DNA from: Curvibacter sp. GWA2_63_95
GTDB lineage: Bacteria > Pseudomonadota > Gammaproteobacteria > Burkholderiales > Burkholderiaceae_C
NCBI GenBank assembly: GCA_001795455.1
Contig: MGPB01000037.1
Location: 1 to 64,000 of the forward strand
Reading direction: 5' to 3'
DNA: 64,000 nt
The translations under genes were made by a program, and so were the position numbers. The stretch's first letter is position 1, and each line of letters begins with the position of its first letter. This document shows, in pieces, positions 29,126 to 38,856 of this stretch. The notes beneath the pieces were generated by a model. That model did not search any database. It saw only the letters and a program-made list of their open reading frames with translations, and had not been told where the DNA came from.

Positions 29126-30443
29126 GGGTAGCCTCCATCTCGGTTGTGGCCGCTTTGCGTGCCAGATAAAACACCACCCGCACATAGGCGAACAGCAAGA
29201 CGGCGTACAGCGTGAGGTACATGGCCAGCGTGAGTGCGATATTGCCGGCGGGCACCGTGGATGCGGCTTGCGCCGTGGTCAGCACGCCGTACACCAGCCA
29301 GGGCTGACGGCCAATCTCGGTCACGTACCAGCCTGCCAGCAACGCCACCCAGCCAGAGAAAGTCATGGCCACCAGCACGCGTGCCAACCACGGCTGCAAG
29401 CCGCGCTTGCGCACCTGCCACACCGCCAGCCAACTCATGCCCAACATCAGCAGGCCCACCCCCACCATCACCCGGAAAGCCCAGAACACCGGGGCCACGG
29501 GTGGGTGTTTGTCACCAAATTCCTTGATACCCTTGATTTCGCCATTCCAGTCATGCGTGAGGTAGAACGACGCGAGTTTGGGAATGGCGATTTCGAATTT
29601 ATTGGTTTGGCTGGCCTGGTCCGGCAACGCGAACACCACCGCAGGCGCGCCCTTTTGGGTGTCCCAAATGCCTTCCATAGCCGCCAGCTTGGCGGGCTGG
29701 TGTTGCAGGGTGTTCAGGCCGTGCAGGTCGCCCACCACAATTTGCAGCGGTATCAGCACGGCCGCCACATACAGCCCCGTGCGCAAGGACGCCTGCACGG
29801 TCGCGCCTTTGTCGCCCAAGAGCCAGCGGTAAGCGCTGAGGCCTGCCAGCAAAAAGGCTACGGTGAGACCCGAGGCGATCAGCATGTGCGTCATCCGGTA
29901 GGGGAAGGACGGGTTAAAGATCACTTCCATCCAACTCGTCACATGCGCTTGGCCGTTGATCATCTCGAAGCCCGCGGGGGTGTGCATCCAGGAGTTGAGC
30001 GCCAGAATCCAGAAGGCGGACGCCGTGGTCCCGGCAGCCACCAAAAAGGTGGCGATGGTGTGCACCCGCTCACTCACCCGCCCCCGGCCGAACAGCATGA
30101 TGCCCAGCATGGTGGCCTCCAGGAAGAACGCGGTGAGCACCTCGTAGGCCAAGAGCGGCCCGGCCACATTGCCCACCGTGTTCATGAAGCCCGGCCAGTT
30201 GGTGCCAAACTGGAAACTCATGGTGATGCCACTCACCACACCGAGCGCAAAGGTCAGTGCAAACACCTTGACCCAGAACTGGTAGGCATCCATCCAACGC
30301 TGCTGCCCCGTGGCGTTGAAGCGGGTTTTAAAGAACAACAACACCCAGCCCATGCCGATGCTGAGGGTGGGAAACAGGATGTGGAAACTGATATTGGCCG
30401 CAAACTGGATACGCGCCAGCACGATGGGGTCAAAGCTGTCCAT
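29118..30443 (-). CDS. cydA: cytochrome bd-type quinol oxidase subunit I
   Basis: Heme-bearing and quinol-oxidising subunit. The N-terminus MDSFDPIVLARIQFAANISFHILFP-type region holds the first heme ligand His; GWYVTEIGRQPWLVYG is the family signature near the C-terminus. Length is about 441 residues with a short Q-loop, which fits the cyanide-insensitive (CIO) branch rather than E. coli CydA (about 520). The ATG at 30443 has GGAG six bases upstream. The gene overlaps the 3' end of the regulator by 14 bases, so regulator, cydA and cydB form one operon. Confidence 0.94.
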   Translation of the reverse strand: MDSFDPIVLARIQFAANISFHILFPTLSIGMGWVLLFFKTRFNATGQQRWMDAYQFWVKVFALTFALGVVSGITMSFQFGTNWPGFMNTVGNVAGPLLAYEVLTAFFLEATMLGIMLFGRGRVSERVHTIATFLVAAGTTASAFWILALNSWMHTPAGFEMINGQAHVTSWMEVIFNPSFPYRMTHMLIASGLTVAFLLAGLSAYRWLLGDKGATVQASLRTGLYVAAVLIPLQIVVGDLHGLNTLQHQPAKLAAMEGIWDTQKGAPAVVFALPDQASQTNKFEIAIPKLASFYLTHDWNGEIKGIKEFGDKHPPVAPVFWAFRVMVGVGLLMLGMSWLAVWQVRKRGLQPWLARVLVAMTFSGWVALLAGWYVTEIGRQPWLVYGVLTTAQAASTVPAGNIALTLAMYLTLYAVLLFAYVRVVFYLARKAATTEMEATRA

Positions 30444-31020
30444 GGTCCACTCCATCGGTGTCGGACTTGGCGGGAGTGAACACACTCTTCACCCGGTCTT
30501 TCATCTCCAGCAATTTTTGCACCTTGGCCCCCAACTGCATCAGGCTGGCCAGCGTGGTCGAGTCCATCTTTTGCACATCGTCCAGCCAGTCCGTCATCAG
30601 CTCGATGAAGGCGTGCATCTGTTTCATGCGCTCCTGGGCGTGGATGTCTTCGGCCACGCTGGGCTGCTCCATCAGCGCGTCACGCAGCATGGAGAGCGTC
30701 GGATCAATCTCGCGCTTGCGCCGCTCCGCCGCCAGCGTGCGAAAGATGGCCCACACGTCCTCGGGTGCCTGAAAGTATTCGCGCCGGTCATTGGGCTGGT
30801 GGATCAGCCGCACCAGGTTCCACGACTGCAACTCTTTGAGCCCCATGCTCACGTTGGATCGGGAAAAGGTAAGCGCCTCCCCGATCTCGTCCGCATTCAG
30901 CGGCTTGGCCGACACATACAACAGCGCGTAAATCTGGCCCACCGTGCGGTTGATGCCCCAGCGGCTGCCCATTTCGCCAAAGTGCAGCACAAAGCGCTGC
31001 GTGAGCGGAGGTAGGTTCAT
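30430..31020 (-). CDS. GbsR/MarR-family transcriptional regulator
   Basis: A 196-residue winged-helix protein of the GbsR branch of MarR regulators. The helix-turn-helix lies about residues 30-75 (VGQIYALLYVSAKPLNADEIGEALTFSRSNVSMGLKEL region), with the wing at LVRLIHQPNDRREYFQ and a helical C-terminal half. It is the first gene of the cydAB operon, so it probably controls that operon. A strong palindrome 30 bases before its start is the natural candidate operator. Effector unknown. Confidence 0.85.
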   Translation of the reverse strand: MNLPPLTQRFVLHFGEMGSRWGINRTVGQIYALLYVSAKPLNADEIGEALTFSRSNVSMGLKELQSWNLVRLIHQPNDRREYFQAPEDVWAIFRTLAAERRKREIDPTLSMLRDALMEQPSVAEDIHAQERMKQMHAFIELMTDWLDDVQKMDSTTLASLMQLGAKVQKLLEMKDRVKSVFTPAKSDTDGVDHGQL

Positions 31021-31034
31021 GGTTCTGGTCTTTC

Positions 31035-31067
31035 CTGAATTTTCAGTATTTTCTGAAATTTCAGAAA
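31035..31067. promoter_or_regulatory. tandem palindromic operator upstream of regulator-cydAB
   Basis: A perfect 18-bp palindrome, TTTCTGAAATTTCAGAAA, lies at 31050-31067. A second near-copy, CTGAATTTTCAG at 31035-31046, sits with its centre 18 bases away. Palindromes of this size and position are typical MarR-family operators, so I infer autoregulation by the adjacent GbsR/MarR protein. The inference has not been tested. Confidence 0.6.
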
Positions 31068-31091
31068 TCCATGAAGATCAGGAAAAAATTA

Positions 31092-31105
31092 TTGACCTAT
31101 CTCAA
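31092..31105. promoter_or_regulatory. FNR/Anr-like box upstream of the cydAB operon
   Basis: TTGACCTATCTCAA matches the FNR consensus TTGAT-N4-ATCAA at eight of ten positions. Its centre is about 40 bases upstream of the main palindrome's centre. An activator bound here at -41.5 would put the transcription start within the palindrome, so repressor and activator could oppose each other. This is inference from spacing. Confidence 0.45.
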
Positions 31106-31234
31106 GGGATATTCCAGACCTCAATTCAGCATGACTTGGTGCGCAGCTCGGCCAGAGTGATGCCGGGGCGGGTGGGCAGCGCAAGCCGCTGCGCGAAGTC
31201 TTGGGTTTTCATGCGCGCTGCGATTGTGCGACGG

Positions 31235-31248
31235 TTGACCTGCATCAA
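31235..31248. promoter_or_regulatory. FNR/Anr-like box upstream of trhP
   Basis: TTGACCTGCATCAA matches TTGAT-N4-ATCAA at nine of ten positions. It lies 45 bases before the trhP ATG, with GATAAT at 31282-31287 as a possible -10. It could also act on the divergent regulator-cydAB operon about 215 bases away. Confidence 0.55.
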
Positions 31249-31293
31249 ACTTCCCGCAGGCGAATTTCGCAGGTCGGCCCGGATAATTTCGGC

Positions 31294-32718
31294 ATGACGT
31301 CTGCCACTGTAAACACTGCCCTGCGCACTCCCGAATTGCTGGCCCCCGCAGGCTCTTTGGCCATGCTGCAAACCGCACTTGCGTTTGGCGCCACGGCGGT
31401 GTACGCCGGCCAACCGCGTTACAGCTTGCGCGTGCGCAACAACGATTTCGGCAGCCTGGACGTGCTGCGCGCGGGCATTGAGCACACCCACGCCCTGGGC
31501 AAGAAGTTCTACCTAGTCTCCAACATCTTCCCACACGGCAACAAGACCCAGAGCTATGTAAAAAACATGCAGCCGGTGATTGACCTGAAGCCCGACGCGA
31601 TGATCATGTCCGACCCCGGCCTCATCATGCTGGCGCGTGAGGCTTGGCCCGACATGGAGATTCACCTCTCGGTGCAGGCCAACACGGTGAATGCGGCAGC
31701 GGTGAAGTTCTGGAGCAAGGTTGGCATCCGCCGGGTGATCCTCTCGCGCGAGTTGTCACTGGACCAGGTAGCGCAGATCCGTCAGGACTGCCCGGACACC
31801 GAACTGGAAGTGTTTGTGCACGGCGCGCTATGCATCGCCTACTCGGGCCGCTGCCTGCTCTCGGGCTACTTCAACCACCGCGATGCCAACCAGGGCAGTT
31901 GCACCAACTCCTGCCGCTGGGACTACAAAACTCACACCGCGCAAGTGGATGCAAGTGGTGATGTGCTCTCGCCGCCTCCCGCCGGCCACGCCTGCGGACA
32001 GGGCAGCAGTGTGCCTGCCGAAGCCCAGCAGAGCATTGCCTACCTGCTGGAAGAAAGCCAACGCCCCGGCCAGTACATGCCCATCGAGGAAGACGAGCAC
32101 GGCACCTACGTCATGAACTCCAAAGACCTGCGCGCCATCGAGCACGTGCAGCGCCTGGTGGAAATCGGGGTGGACTCGCTCAAGATCGAGGGCCGCACCA
32201 AGAGCCCGTATTACGTGGCCCGCACCGCGCAGGCCTACCGCGCCGCCATTGACGACGCTGTGGCCGGCCGGTCGCTCAACCCCGAGCTGCTGGGCCAGCT
32301 CGAAGGTCTGGCCAACCGGGGTTACACCAGTGGCTTCTTGCTGCGCCACACGCCCGAAGCTACGCAGAACTATTTGCGCGGCTACTCCGAGAGCGGCCGC
32401 AGTTTGTATGTGGGCGATGTGCTGGCCTTTGATGCGGAGCGCGGACTGGCGCAAGTGAATGTGCGCAACAAATTTGCCGTGGGCGACCGGCTGGAGATCA
32501 TCCACCCCGCAGGCAACTTCGATGTGACTTTGCAACGCATGGAAAACACAGAGGGCGCGTTCATGGACGTGGCCCCCGGCAGCGGGCACACGGTGTGGGT
32601 GGATTTGCCGGAAAAGGCTGTGGGCGCGTTTGTGGCGCGTTATGTGGCAGAAATGGGCGCAGCTGGCGCAGAGTTGCCCGACAGGTCCGCACAACTTCCG
32701 GCGTTTGTCCTTGGCTGA
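31294..32718 (+). CDS. trhP: tRNA uridine-34 hydroxylation protein (U32 peptidase family, YegQ)
   Basis: A 474-residue member of the U32 family that aligns along its length with E. coli YegQ/TrhP: ELLAPAGSLAMLQTALAFGA, VYAGQPRYSLRVRNN, ALCIAYSGRCLLSGYFNHRD, NQGSCTNSCRWDY. TrhP carries out oxygen-independent formation of 5-hydroxyuridine at tRNA position 34, using prephenate-derived chemistry and an iron-sulfur cluster; the conserved cysteines are present. UbiU and UbiV are shorter relatives and fit less well. The ATG at 31294 puts the conserved start near residue 10; no clear ribosome site precedes it. An FNR-like box lies upstream. Confidence 0.9.
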   Translation: MTSATVNTALRTPELLAPAGSLAMLQTALAFGATAVYAGQPRYSLRVRNNDFGSLDVLRAGIEHTHALGKKFYLVSNIFPHGNKTQSYVKNMQPVIDLKPDAMIMSDPGLIMLAREAWPDMEIHLSVQANTVNAAAVKFWSKVGIRRVILSRELSLDQVAQIRQDCPDTELEVFVHGALCIAYSGRCLLSGYFNHRDANQGSCTNSCRWDYKTHTAQVDASGDVLSPPPAGHACGQGSSVPAEAQQSIAYLLEESQRPGQYMPIEEDEHGTYVMNSKDLRAIEHVQRLVEIGVDSLKIEGRTKSPYYVARTAQAYRAAIDDAVAGRSLNPELLGQLEGLANRGYTSGFLLRHTPEATQNYLRGYSESGRSLYVGDVLAFDAERGLAQVNVRNKFAVGDRLEIIHPAGNFDVTLQRMENTEGAFMDVAPGSGHTVWVDLPEKAVGAFVARYVAEMGAAGAELPDRSAQLPAFVLG

Positions 32719-32870
32719 GGCGTGGGGCGTGGGGCGTGGGGCGGCACCCGGGGTTATCCAGACCGGATGACCCGACACAGGCCTAAATAGGTCCAAACGG
32801 ACTATTGGAGCCCGGAGTCAGGTGAATTACATTTGTTTAAAGATCAACCTGTACTGTGCAAAGAGTCACC

Positions 32871-33467
32871 ATGAACTACCAAAAGATATTGGGCGTCGCT
32901 GTCATCGGCTTGGCATCGTCTGTGTCGTCCATGGCCGGCAATAGCCTGACCTTCCAAGGTGTCACCTTCAGCACCTACGCCGTGGACAGCGACACATTGC
33001 AATTGACGATAGACAATGCCAATGCGGCTACCGGCAACTGGACTGGCGTGCAGTATCTGAAAGCCTTCGCACTGAAGGACATTGGTGATTTCACTGCGGC
33101 ATCTGTAGTGAGTGGCCCTTCGTTTTCCTCTGTGGTGGAGGGCAACCAAGAATTGAACGCCAACGGATGCGCGGGTGGTGCGTCTGGCGGTGCCTGTTTC
33201 ACGTTTTCGCCTTTGGCTGCATTGACCAGCTCCATGAGCTGGACCATCAACTTCACGGCAGCCATTGGCAAGACCCTGGATTTTTCCGCACCACACCTCA
33301 AAGTGGACTTTTACAAGACACTGACGCAAACCAAAAGCACGGGTGATTTGCTGTCCCAAACCCTTCCTGTGACCGCAGTGCCAGAACCCGAAACCTACGC
33401 CCTGATGCTGGCAGGATTGGGCCTGTTGGCCACTATCGCACGGCGACGCAAAGCCCGGCAAGGCTGA
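32871..33467 (+). CDS. PEP-CTERM sorting domain protein
   Basis: A 198-residue secreted protein. The signal peptide is about residues 1-27 (MNYQKILGVAVIGLASSVSS). The middle is Ser/Thr/Asn-rich with no recognised enzyme domain. The C-terminus is a textbook PEP-CTERM: VPEPETYALMLAGLGLLATIARRRK, that is, VPEP, a membrane helix and a basic tail. Such proteins are processed by an exosortase and usually exported to the surface or matrix. No exosortase gene is in this window. The gene stands alone, followed by a strong terminator. Confidence 0.88.
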   Translation: MNYQKILGVAVIGLASSVSSMAGNSLTFQGVTFSTYAVDSDTLQLTIDNANAATGNWTGVQYLKAFALKDIGDFTAASVVSGPSFSSVVEGNQELNANGCAGGASGGACFTFSPLAALTSSMSWTINFTAAIGKTLDFSAPHLKVDFYKTLTQTKSTGDLLSQTLPVTAVPEPETYALMLAGLGLLATIARRRKARQG

Positions 33468-33484
33468 ACCCGGCACACGACACC

Positions 33485-33508
33485 AAGGGAGCCTAGGCTC
33501 CCTTTTTT
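33485..33508 (+). terminator. intrinsic terminator of the PEP-CTERM gene
   Basis: A perfect 20-base palindrome, AAGGGAGCCTAGGCTCCCTT, whose stem is followed by a run of six T (33503-33508). It begins 18 bases after the stop codon. This is the clearest intrinsic terminator in the window. Confidence 0.85.
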
Positions 33509-33562
33509 ATTTGTGAATTCCACGCCAGGGAATGCCGTGCATGGGCTGACAATGTTCCACGC

Positions 33563-34456
33563 ATGAAAACCAAATATTTCGCGCAACTGGTTGCGCTGTC
33601 CGCCCTGTGGGGCGCGTCTTTTCTGTTCATCCGCATGGCCAGCCCGGTGTTTGGCCCCAATGTGCTAGCCCTGTTGCGTGTGGGCATGGCCACTGCCACC
33701 TTGGCCCTGCTGATGCGGGCCATGCGCCAACCCTGGGCCTGGCAGCACTGGCGCACGCTGGCCATCATTGGTGCACTCTCGGTGGCCGCACCCTTTTTGC
33801 TGTTTGCCTGGGCTGGGTTGCAGCTGCCCGCGGGCTACAGCGCGCTGCTCAATTCCACGGCCGTGATCTTTGGCATGTTTGCCTCGGCCCGCATGGGGGA
33901 AGACACCATCACCATGCGCAAGGTTTTGGGCTGCGTGTGCGGCTTTGCAGGTGTGGCCTTCATCGTGAGCCTGGGGCCGGTGCGACTTTCGGCCAGCGTG
34001 GTGCTGGCCGTGGGCGCATGTGTGTTGGCTTCCGCCTGTTACGGCTTTTCTGCCCCCATCACCAAACAGGCAGTGGGCCGCATGCAGCCGCTGCAAATTG
34101 CGGCTGGCATCCACGCGCTGTCGCTGCTCATGCTGCTGCCTGGTGCCGCCTACAGCCTGCCGCAGGCGCAGTTCACGCTCCAGGCGCTGATGGCCGTTGC
34201 CGTCATGGGCATCGTCACCTCGGGACTGGCCTACTGGGCCCACCTGCGTATCCTGCGCCATGTCACCCCCGTGGCTGCCATGAGCCCCATCTTCATGGTG
34301 CCGGTGTTTGGGGTGCTGTGGGGGCGCCTGTTTCTGGGCGAGGCACTGGGCAGCGGCCTGCTGATCGGCGGCGCATTGGTGCTGCTGGCCAGCGCCCTGA
34401 TCACCGGTTTCAACCCCCTGCAGCGCTGGCTGGATTTGATCGACGCCAAACCCTGA
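33563..34456 (+). CDS. EamA/DMT-family transporter
   Basis: A 297-residue inner-membrane protein with about ten helices in two EamA repeats (about 5-135 and 148-285). Typical segments are [33 protein letters not shown] and [17 protein letters not shown]. RhaT/YdcZ-type exporters of this family move amino acids or metabolites; the substrate is unknown. Stands alone between the PEP-CTERM gene and the glycerophosphodiesterase. Confidence 0.9.
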   Translation: MKTKYFAQLVALSALWGASFLFIRMASPVFGPNVLALLRVGMATATLALLMRAMRQPWAWQHWRTLAIIGALSVAAPFLLFAWAGLQLPAGYSALLNSTAVIFGMFASARMGEDTITMRKVLGCVCGFAGVAFIVSLGPVRLSASVVLAVGACVLASACYGFSAPITKQAVGRMQPLQIAAGIHALSLLMLLPGAAYSLPQAQFTLQALMAVAVMGIVTSGLAYWAHLRILRHVTPVAAMSPIFMVPVFGVLWGRLFLGEALGSGLLIGGALVLLASALITGFNPLQRWLDLIDAKP

Positions 34457-34532
34457 AACCGCACTGTCATGGCTTGGTCACACGGCGGCACCATCATCCG
34501 CCGCTGGTCATTTCAACTCCCAGGGACATTCC

Positions 34533-35708
34533 ATGACACGCATTCGTTTCACCGCCACCGCAGTGGCTTTGTCTGCCGCTGCCTTGCTGGCGGCTTGCGC
34601 CAACACCGGCCTGCAGACCCCCGCCTACCCCACGCTGAACGGCGCCAAGCCCTTGGTGATCGGCCACCGCGGTGCCAGCGGCTACCTGCCCGAGCACACC
34701 CTGGCCTCGTACAAAAAGGCCGTGGAACTGGGCGCCGACTTCATCGAACCCGATCTGGTCGTCACCAAAGACGGTGAACTGGTGGCCCGCCACGAACCCA
34801 ACATCACCGCCACCACCGATGTGTCCGCCCGCCCCGAGTTCGCCAGCCGCAAGACCACCCGCAAGGTGGACGGCGTCAACGAGACCGGCTGGTTTGCCAC
34901 CGACTTCACCCTGGCCGAGCTGCGCACCCTGCGCGCCAAGCAAGCCAATGCCGCCCGCGACAAGTCCTTTGACGGCCAATTCCAGATCCCCACCTTCCGT
35001 GAAATTCTGGAGCTCGCCAAGAGCGAAACCACCCGCACAGGCCGCACCATCGGCGTCTACCCTGAAACCAAACACCCCACCTACCACGTGGACGCCGGCC
35101 TGCCCATCGAGCCACGCCTGCTGGCCCTGCTGGCCGAGTACGGCTACACCCGCAAAGACTCGCCCGTCATCATCCAGTCCTTCGAGGTGTCCAACCTCAA
35201 GGCCTTGCGCAAGCAGACCCAGGTGCGCCTGGTGCAACTGGTGGACGCCGACGATGTGGACGCCAAGGGCAACGTGACCCTGGCAGCCCCTTTCGACAAG
35301 CCCTATGACTTTGCCGTGGCCAAAGACGGCCGGACCTTCCCCGACCTGCTGACACCCAAAGGCCTGGCCGAAGTCAAAACCTATGCCGACGGCATTGGCC
35401 CCTGGAAGCCCTACCTGGCCAGCGCCGCCCAAGTGCTGGGCACTGACGGCAAGCCGCGTGACCTGAACGGCGATGGCAAGATCAGCGACGCTGACCGCGT
35501 AGCCCTGCCCCCCACCGATGTGGTGAAAAATGCCCACGCCGCAGGCCTGTTTGTGCACCCCTACACCTTCCGCAGCGAGGCCCCCGGCCTGCTGTCCGAC
35601 TACAAGGGCGACCCCAAAGCCGAGTACAAACGCTTCTTCGCGCTGGGGGTGGACGGCCTGTTCAGCGACTTCCCAGACACCGCGGTGTCGGCACGCGACG
35701 GCAAGTAA
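34533..35708 (+). CDS. glpQ: glycerophosphodiester phosphodiesterase lipoprotein
   Basis: Hydrolyses glycerophosphodiesters to glycerol 3-phosphate and an alcohol in the periplasm or at the surface. It begins with a lipoprotein signal (lipobox LAAC, Cys at residue 22). The GDPD barrel follows with the catalytic motif [16 protein letters not shown] and [18 protein letters not shown]. At 391 residues it is of GlpQ-like length. A calcium-loop motif, [12 protein letters not shown] (about residues 310-321), of dockerin/EF-hand type is inserted before the C-terminus and is unusual for the family. Gene symbol by family resemblance only. Confidence 0.9.
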   Translation: MTRIRFTATAVALSAAALLAACANTGLQTPAYPTLNGAKPLVIGHRGASGYLPEHTLASYKKAVELGADFIEPDLVVTKDGELVARHEPNITATTDVSARPEFASRKTTRKVDGVNETGWFATDFTLAELRTLRAKQANAARDKSFDGQFQIPTFREILELAKSETTRTGRTIGVYPETKHPTYHVDAGLPIEPRLLALLAEYGYTRKDSPVIIQSFEVSNLKALRKQTQVRLVQLVDADDVDAKGNVTLAAPFDKPYDFAVAKDGRTFPDLLTPKGLAEVKTYADGIGPWKPYLASAAQVLGTDGKPRDLNGDGKISDADRVALPPTDVVKNAHAAGLFVHPYTFRSEAPGLLSDYKGDPKAEYKRFFALGVDGLFSDFPDTAVSARDGK

Positions 35709-35754
35709 ACACGACGCCCAAGGGCCAAGCCCGCGCCCCTAGAATGGCAGGCCC

Positions 35755-37170
35755 ATGTCTGCCATTCTTCCCCCGTCTTCCCCCTCTCGCCTGCGGCGCA
35801 CAGGCACCGAACTGGCAGCCTTGTGGCACCTGGCCTGGCCCATCCTGATCGGGCAGCTGGCCAATGTGGGCATGTCGGTGGTGGATGTGGCCATGGCCGG
35901 CCACGCCTCGGCGCACGACCTGGCCGGCATCTCGCTGGGCGTCTCCATCTGGAACATCACCATCATCACCCTCATGGGGCTGATGATGTCGGTCGCCCCC
36001 CTGGTGGCCCACCACGTGGGCGCCCAGGAATTTGACAAGGTGCCGCATCTGGTGCGCCAAGGCCTGTGGAAGGCGCTGGGCGTGGGGTTGTGTGCCATGG
36101 TGCTGGTCAACGTGGCCGCGCGGGTGTTTGACCACATGGACATCGAACCCCATGTGCGCGAGGTGGCCAGCGGCTTTGTGTTCATCATCAGCTTTGGCCT
36201 GCCGGCTTTCACCTGCTACCGCGTGCTCTACGGCTACAGCGCCAGCCTGAACCAGACCAAACCCATCATGGTGATGTCGCTCGCCGCATTGGCGCTGAAC
36301 GTACTGGTGAACTGGCTGCTGGTGTTTGGCGTGGGGCCTTTCCCGCGCCTGGGCGGGCTGGGCTGCGCCTGGGCCACGCTGCTGTGTGTGTGGCTCAACT
36401 TTCTGGGTTTGCTGGTGTGGATGCGGTTTGCACCGGCCTACCGCAGCACCTGGCCGTTTGCCCGCTGGGAATGGCCGCACCCGGAAAAACTGACGGCGCT
36501 GTGGAAACTGGGCTTTCCGATTGGCGTGACCTACTTTGCCGAAACCAGTGCCTTCGGCCTTATCGCCCTGCTGATTGCCGAGTTTGGCAGCCGTGAGGTG
36601 GCCGCCCACCAGATCGCGCTGAACTTCACCTCCCTGGTCTTCATGGTGCCGCTGAGCCTAGGCATTGCCCTGCTCACGCGCGTGGGCCAGTCGCTGGGCG
36701 CCGGTGACCCGGTGGCGGCGCGCTTTCGGGCCTGGGTGGGGGTGAACGCCGGCCTGGGTTTTGGCGTGGTATCAGCCATCACCATGGCCCTGTGTGCGCA
36801 CCAGATTGCCTGGGCCTACACCAATGATGCGGCCGTGGCGGCGCTGGCCGCCAATCTGCTCTTGCTGGCCGCGGCGTTTCAGCTGTCGGACTCGACCCAG
36901 GTGGTGGTCAGCTGCGCCATCCGTGGCTACAAGGTCACGCGCAGCCCCATGGTGATCCACCTCACCGCGTTCTGGGGTTTCTCGCTGCCACTGGGCTGCG
37001 TGTTGGGCCTGGCGCCGCAGTGGTTGCCCTGGCACCCGGCCCAGGCCATGGGCGCCCAGGGCTTCTGGATCGCACTGGTGGTGGGCCTCACGGTAGCCGC
37101 CGTGGGCCTGGTGCTGCTGCTGCGCAAGGTGGCGCTGAACCACCTGCCTGGGCAGGCCCGCAGCATATGA
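35755..37170 (+). CDS. MATE-family efflux transporter (NorM type)
   Basis: A 471-residue multidrug/toxic compound extrusion transporter with twelve predicted helices in two bundles. Family segments include [37 protein letters not shown] and [20 protein letters not shown]. It would export cationic compounds by Na+ or H+ antiport. Its stop overlaps the miaA ATG by four bases (ATGA), so it is co-transcribed with miaA and the ATPase gene after it. Confidence 0.93.
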   Translation: MSAILPPSSPSRLRRTGTELAALWHLAWPILIGQLANVGMSVVDVAMAGHASAHDLAGISLGVSIWNITIITLMGLMMSVAPLVAHHVGAQEFDKVPHLVRQGLWKALGVGLCAMVLVNVAARVFDHMDIEPHVREVASGFVFIISFGLPAFTCYRVLYGYSASLNQTKPIMVMSLAALALNVLVNWLLVFGVGPFPRLGGLGCAWATLLCVWLNFLGLLVWMRFAPAYRSTWPFARWEWPHPEKLTALWKLGFPIGVTYFAETSAFGLIALLIAEFGSREVAAHQIALNFTSLVFMVPLSLGIALLTRVGQSLGAGDPVAARFRAWVGVNAGLGFGVVSAITMALCAHQIAWAYTNDAAVAALAANLLLLAAAFQLSDSTQVVVSCAIRGYKVTRSPMVIHLTAFWGFSLPLGCVLGLAPQWLPWHPAQAMGAQGFWIALVVGLTVAAVGLVLLLRKVALNHLPGQARSI

Positions 37171-38141
37171 ACACCGCCCTGCCCTTCCACATCTGCCTGG
37201 CCGGTCCCACCGCCAGTGGCAAAACGGCCGCCGCACTGGCCATTGCAGCACGCCACCCCTGCGAGATCATCAGTGTGGACTCCGCGCTGGTCTTCTGCGG
37301 CATGGACATTGGCACGGCCAAGCCCAGCGCCGCCGAGCTGGCCACCGTGCCGCACCACCTCATCAACATCCGCGACCCGCTGAACGCCTATAGCGCCGCC
37401 GAGTTTGTACGCGACGCGCAGACGCTCATCTGCGACATCGCCGGGCGTGGCAAGCTGCCGCTGCTGGTGGGTGGCACCATGCTGTACTTCAAGGCCTTGT
37501 TTGACGGGCTGGACGACATGCCCGCCGCCAACCCCGAGGTGCGCGCCGCGCTGGATGCCGAAGCGGCCGAGAAGGGCTGGCCCGCCATGCATGCCCAGCT
37601 GGCCGAGGTGGACCCGATCACCGCCGCGCGCCTGGCCCCGGCCGACAGCCAGCGCATCCAGCGTGCGCTGGAGGTGTACCGCATCTCTGGCCTGCCGCTC
37701 TCGCACTTCCATGCGGCCAACGCTGCTATCAAAACAGAAGCTGCTCACGCAGATTCCACGAGGGCTAGAGCCCTTATTTCCTTGGAACCGGCAGACCGCG
37801 CCTGGTTGCACGCCCGCATTGCCCAGCGCTTTGACGCCATGCTGGCGCAGGGTTTTCTGGACGAGGTGCAGACCTTGCGCGCACGTGGCGACCTGCACCT
37901 GGACCTGCCCAGCGTGCGCTGTGTGGGCTACCGCCAGGCCTGGGAGGCCTTGGACGGCCTGTGGCCCCTGGCCGAACTGCGCGACAAGGGCATCTTCGCC
38001 ACACGCCAGCTCGCCAAGCGACAGATCACCTGGCTGCGCTCCATGCCGCAGCGCCGGGTGGTGCCCGCCGATGCACCCGATGCGCTGGCGCAAGTGCTCG
38101 CACTGGTAGACAACACCCTCGCCCAACGCGCCGCCCCATGA
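37167..38141 (+). CDS. miaA: tRNA dimethylallyltransferase
   Basis: Transfers dimethylallyl to A37 of UNN-decoding tRNAs. Walker A is [10 protein letters not shown], followed by [32 protein letters not shown] and the [13 protein letters not shown]-terminal motif. At 324 residues it is slightly longer than E. coli MiaA (316). The extra length is near residues 187-205, where a codon-aligned copy of the 57-bp repeat sits before the tRNA-binding end. ATGA overlaps join it to the MATE gene upstream and the ABC ATPase downstream. Confidence 0.95.
   Translation: MNTALPFHICLAGPTASGKTAAALAIAARHPCEIISVDSALVFCGMDIGTAKPSAAELATVPHHLINIRDPLNAYSAAEFVRDAQTLICDIAGRGKLPLLVGGTMLYFKALFDGLDDMPAANPEVRAALDAEAAEKGWPAMHAQLAEVDPITAARLAPADSQRIQRALEVYRISGLPLSHFHAANAAIKTEAAHADSTRARALISLEPADRAWLHARIAQRFDAMLAQGFLDEVQTLRARGDLHLDLPSVRCVGYRQAWEALDGLWPLAELRDKGIFATRQLAKRQITWLRSMPQRRVVPADAPDALAQVLALVDNTLAQRAAP
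37725..37781 (+). repeat. 57-bp intragenic repeat, copy B
   Basis: Begins GCTATCAAAACAGAAGCTG, then CACGCAGATTCCACG and AGGGCTAGAGCCC. It is sense, codon-aligned inside miaA, and encodes [16 protein letters not shown]. It shares the peptide core ADST with copy A in the amidase gene, an unrelated protein. Confidence 0.8.
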
Positions 38142-38791
38142 CCCTGCGCGTCCAGCACCTCAGCAAGCACTACGGCAGCACGCCGGTGTTTGCCAACGTC
38201 TCGCTCAACGTCGCGCCCGGCGAGTTTGTCGCCATCGTGGGCGAATCCGGCGTGGGCAAGTCCACCCTGCTCAACTGCATGGCCGGGCTGGACCACTGGG
38301 ACAGCGGCAGCGTGCAGCTGGCCGGGCATGATCTGGGCAGCCTGAACGACGACGGCCGCGCGCTGCTGCGCCGCGAGGCCGTGGGTTTTGTGTTCCAGGC
38401 CTTCCATGTGCTGCCGCACCTGGACGTGGCGCAAAACGTGGCGCTGCCGCTGTTGCTGTTGAATCGCCCAGACCCGGCGCGGGTCGAGGCGCTGCTGGAG
38501 GCGGTGGGCCTGGGTGGCCTGGGGGCACGCCTGCCGCAGCAGCTCAGCGGTGGGCAGCTGCAGCGCGTGGCCATTGCGCGGGCGCTAGTGCACCAGCCCG
38601 CCCTGCTGCTGGCCGATGAGCCCACCGGCAACCTCGACCCCACCACCGCCGCCAAGGTGATGGACGCCCTGGTGGCGCAAACCCGCCAGCATGGCACGGC
38701 GCTGGTGCTGGTCACCCATTCGCTGGCCGCCACCGCCCAGGCCGACCGCGTGTTGCACCTGCGGGCCGATGGCATGGCGCCACCGACCTGA
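38138..38791 (+). CDS. ABC transporter ATP-binding protein, LolD/MacB/YbbA type
   Basis: A 217-residue ATPase with Walker [11 protein letters not shown]-loop [12 protein letters not shown], signature [15 protein letters not shown] and Walker [14 protein letters not shown]. The Q-loop and TGNLDP sequence mark the LolD/MacB/FtsE subfamily, which pairs with FtsX-like permeases. No permease is adjacent; the only FtsX-family permease in the window is at 55013, 16 kb away, and is a possible partner (as in YbbA-YbbP). ATGA overlap with miaA. Confidence 0.92.
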   Translation: MTLRVQHLSKHYGSTPVFANVSLNVAPGEFVAIVGESGVGKSTLLNCMAGLDHWDSGSVQLAGHDLGSLNDDGRALLRREAVGFVFQAFHVLPHLDVAQNVALPLLLLNRPDPARVEALLEAVGLGGLGARLPQQLSGGQLQRVAIARALVHQPALLLADEPTGNLDPTTAAKVMDALVAQTRQHGTALVLVTHSLAATAQADRVLHLRADGMAPPT

Positions 38792-38856
38792 GCGGCAAGC
38801 CCCTTGGCGAGACCCCTGGCAACACAAGCAAGCGTGCTTGCGCTAGACTGGTTTTC

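Noticed and set aside
32719..32745. Three tandem GCGTGGG heptamers after trhP
   Set aside because: A short low-complexity run with no further structure; no role can be supported.
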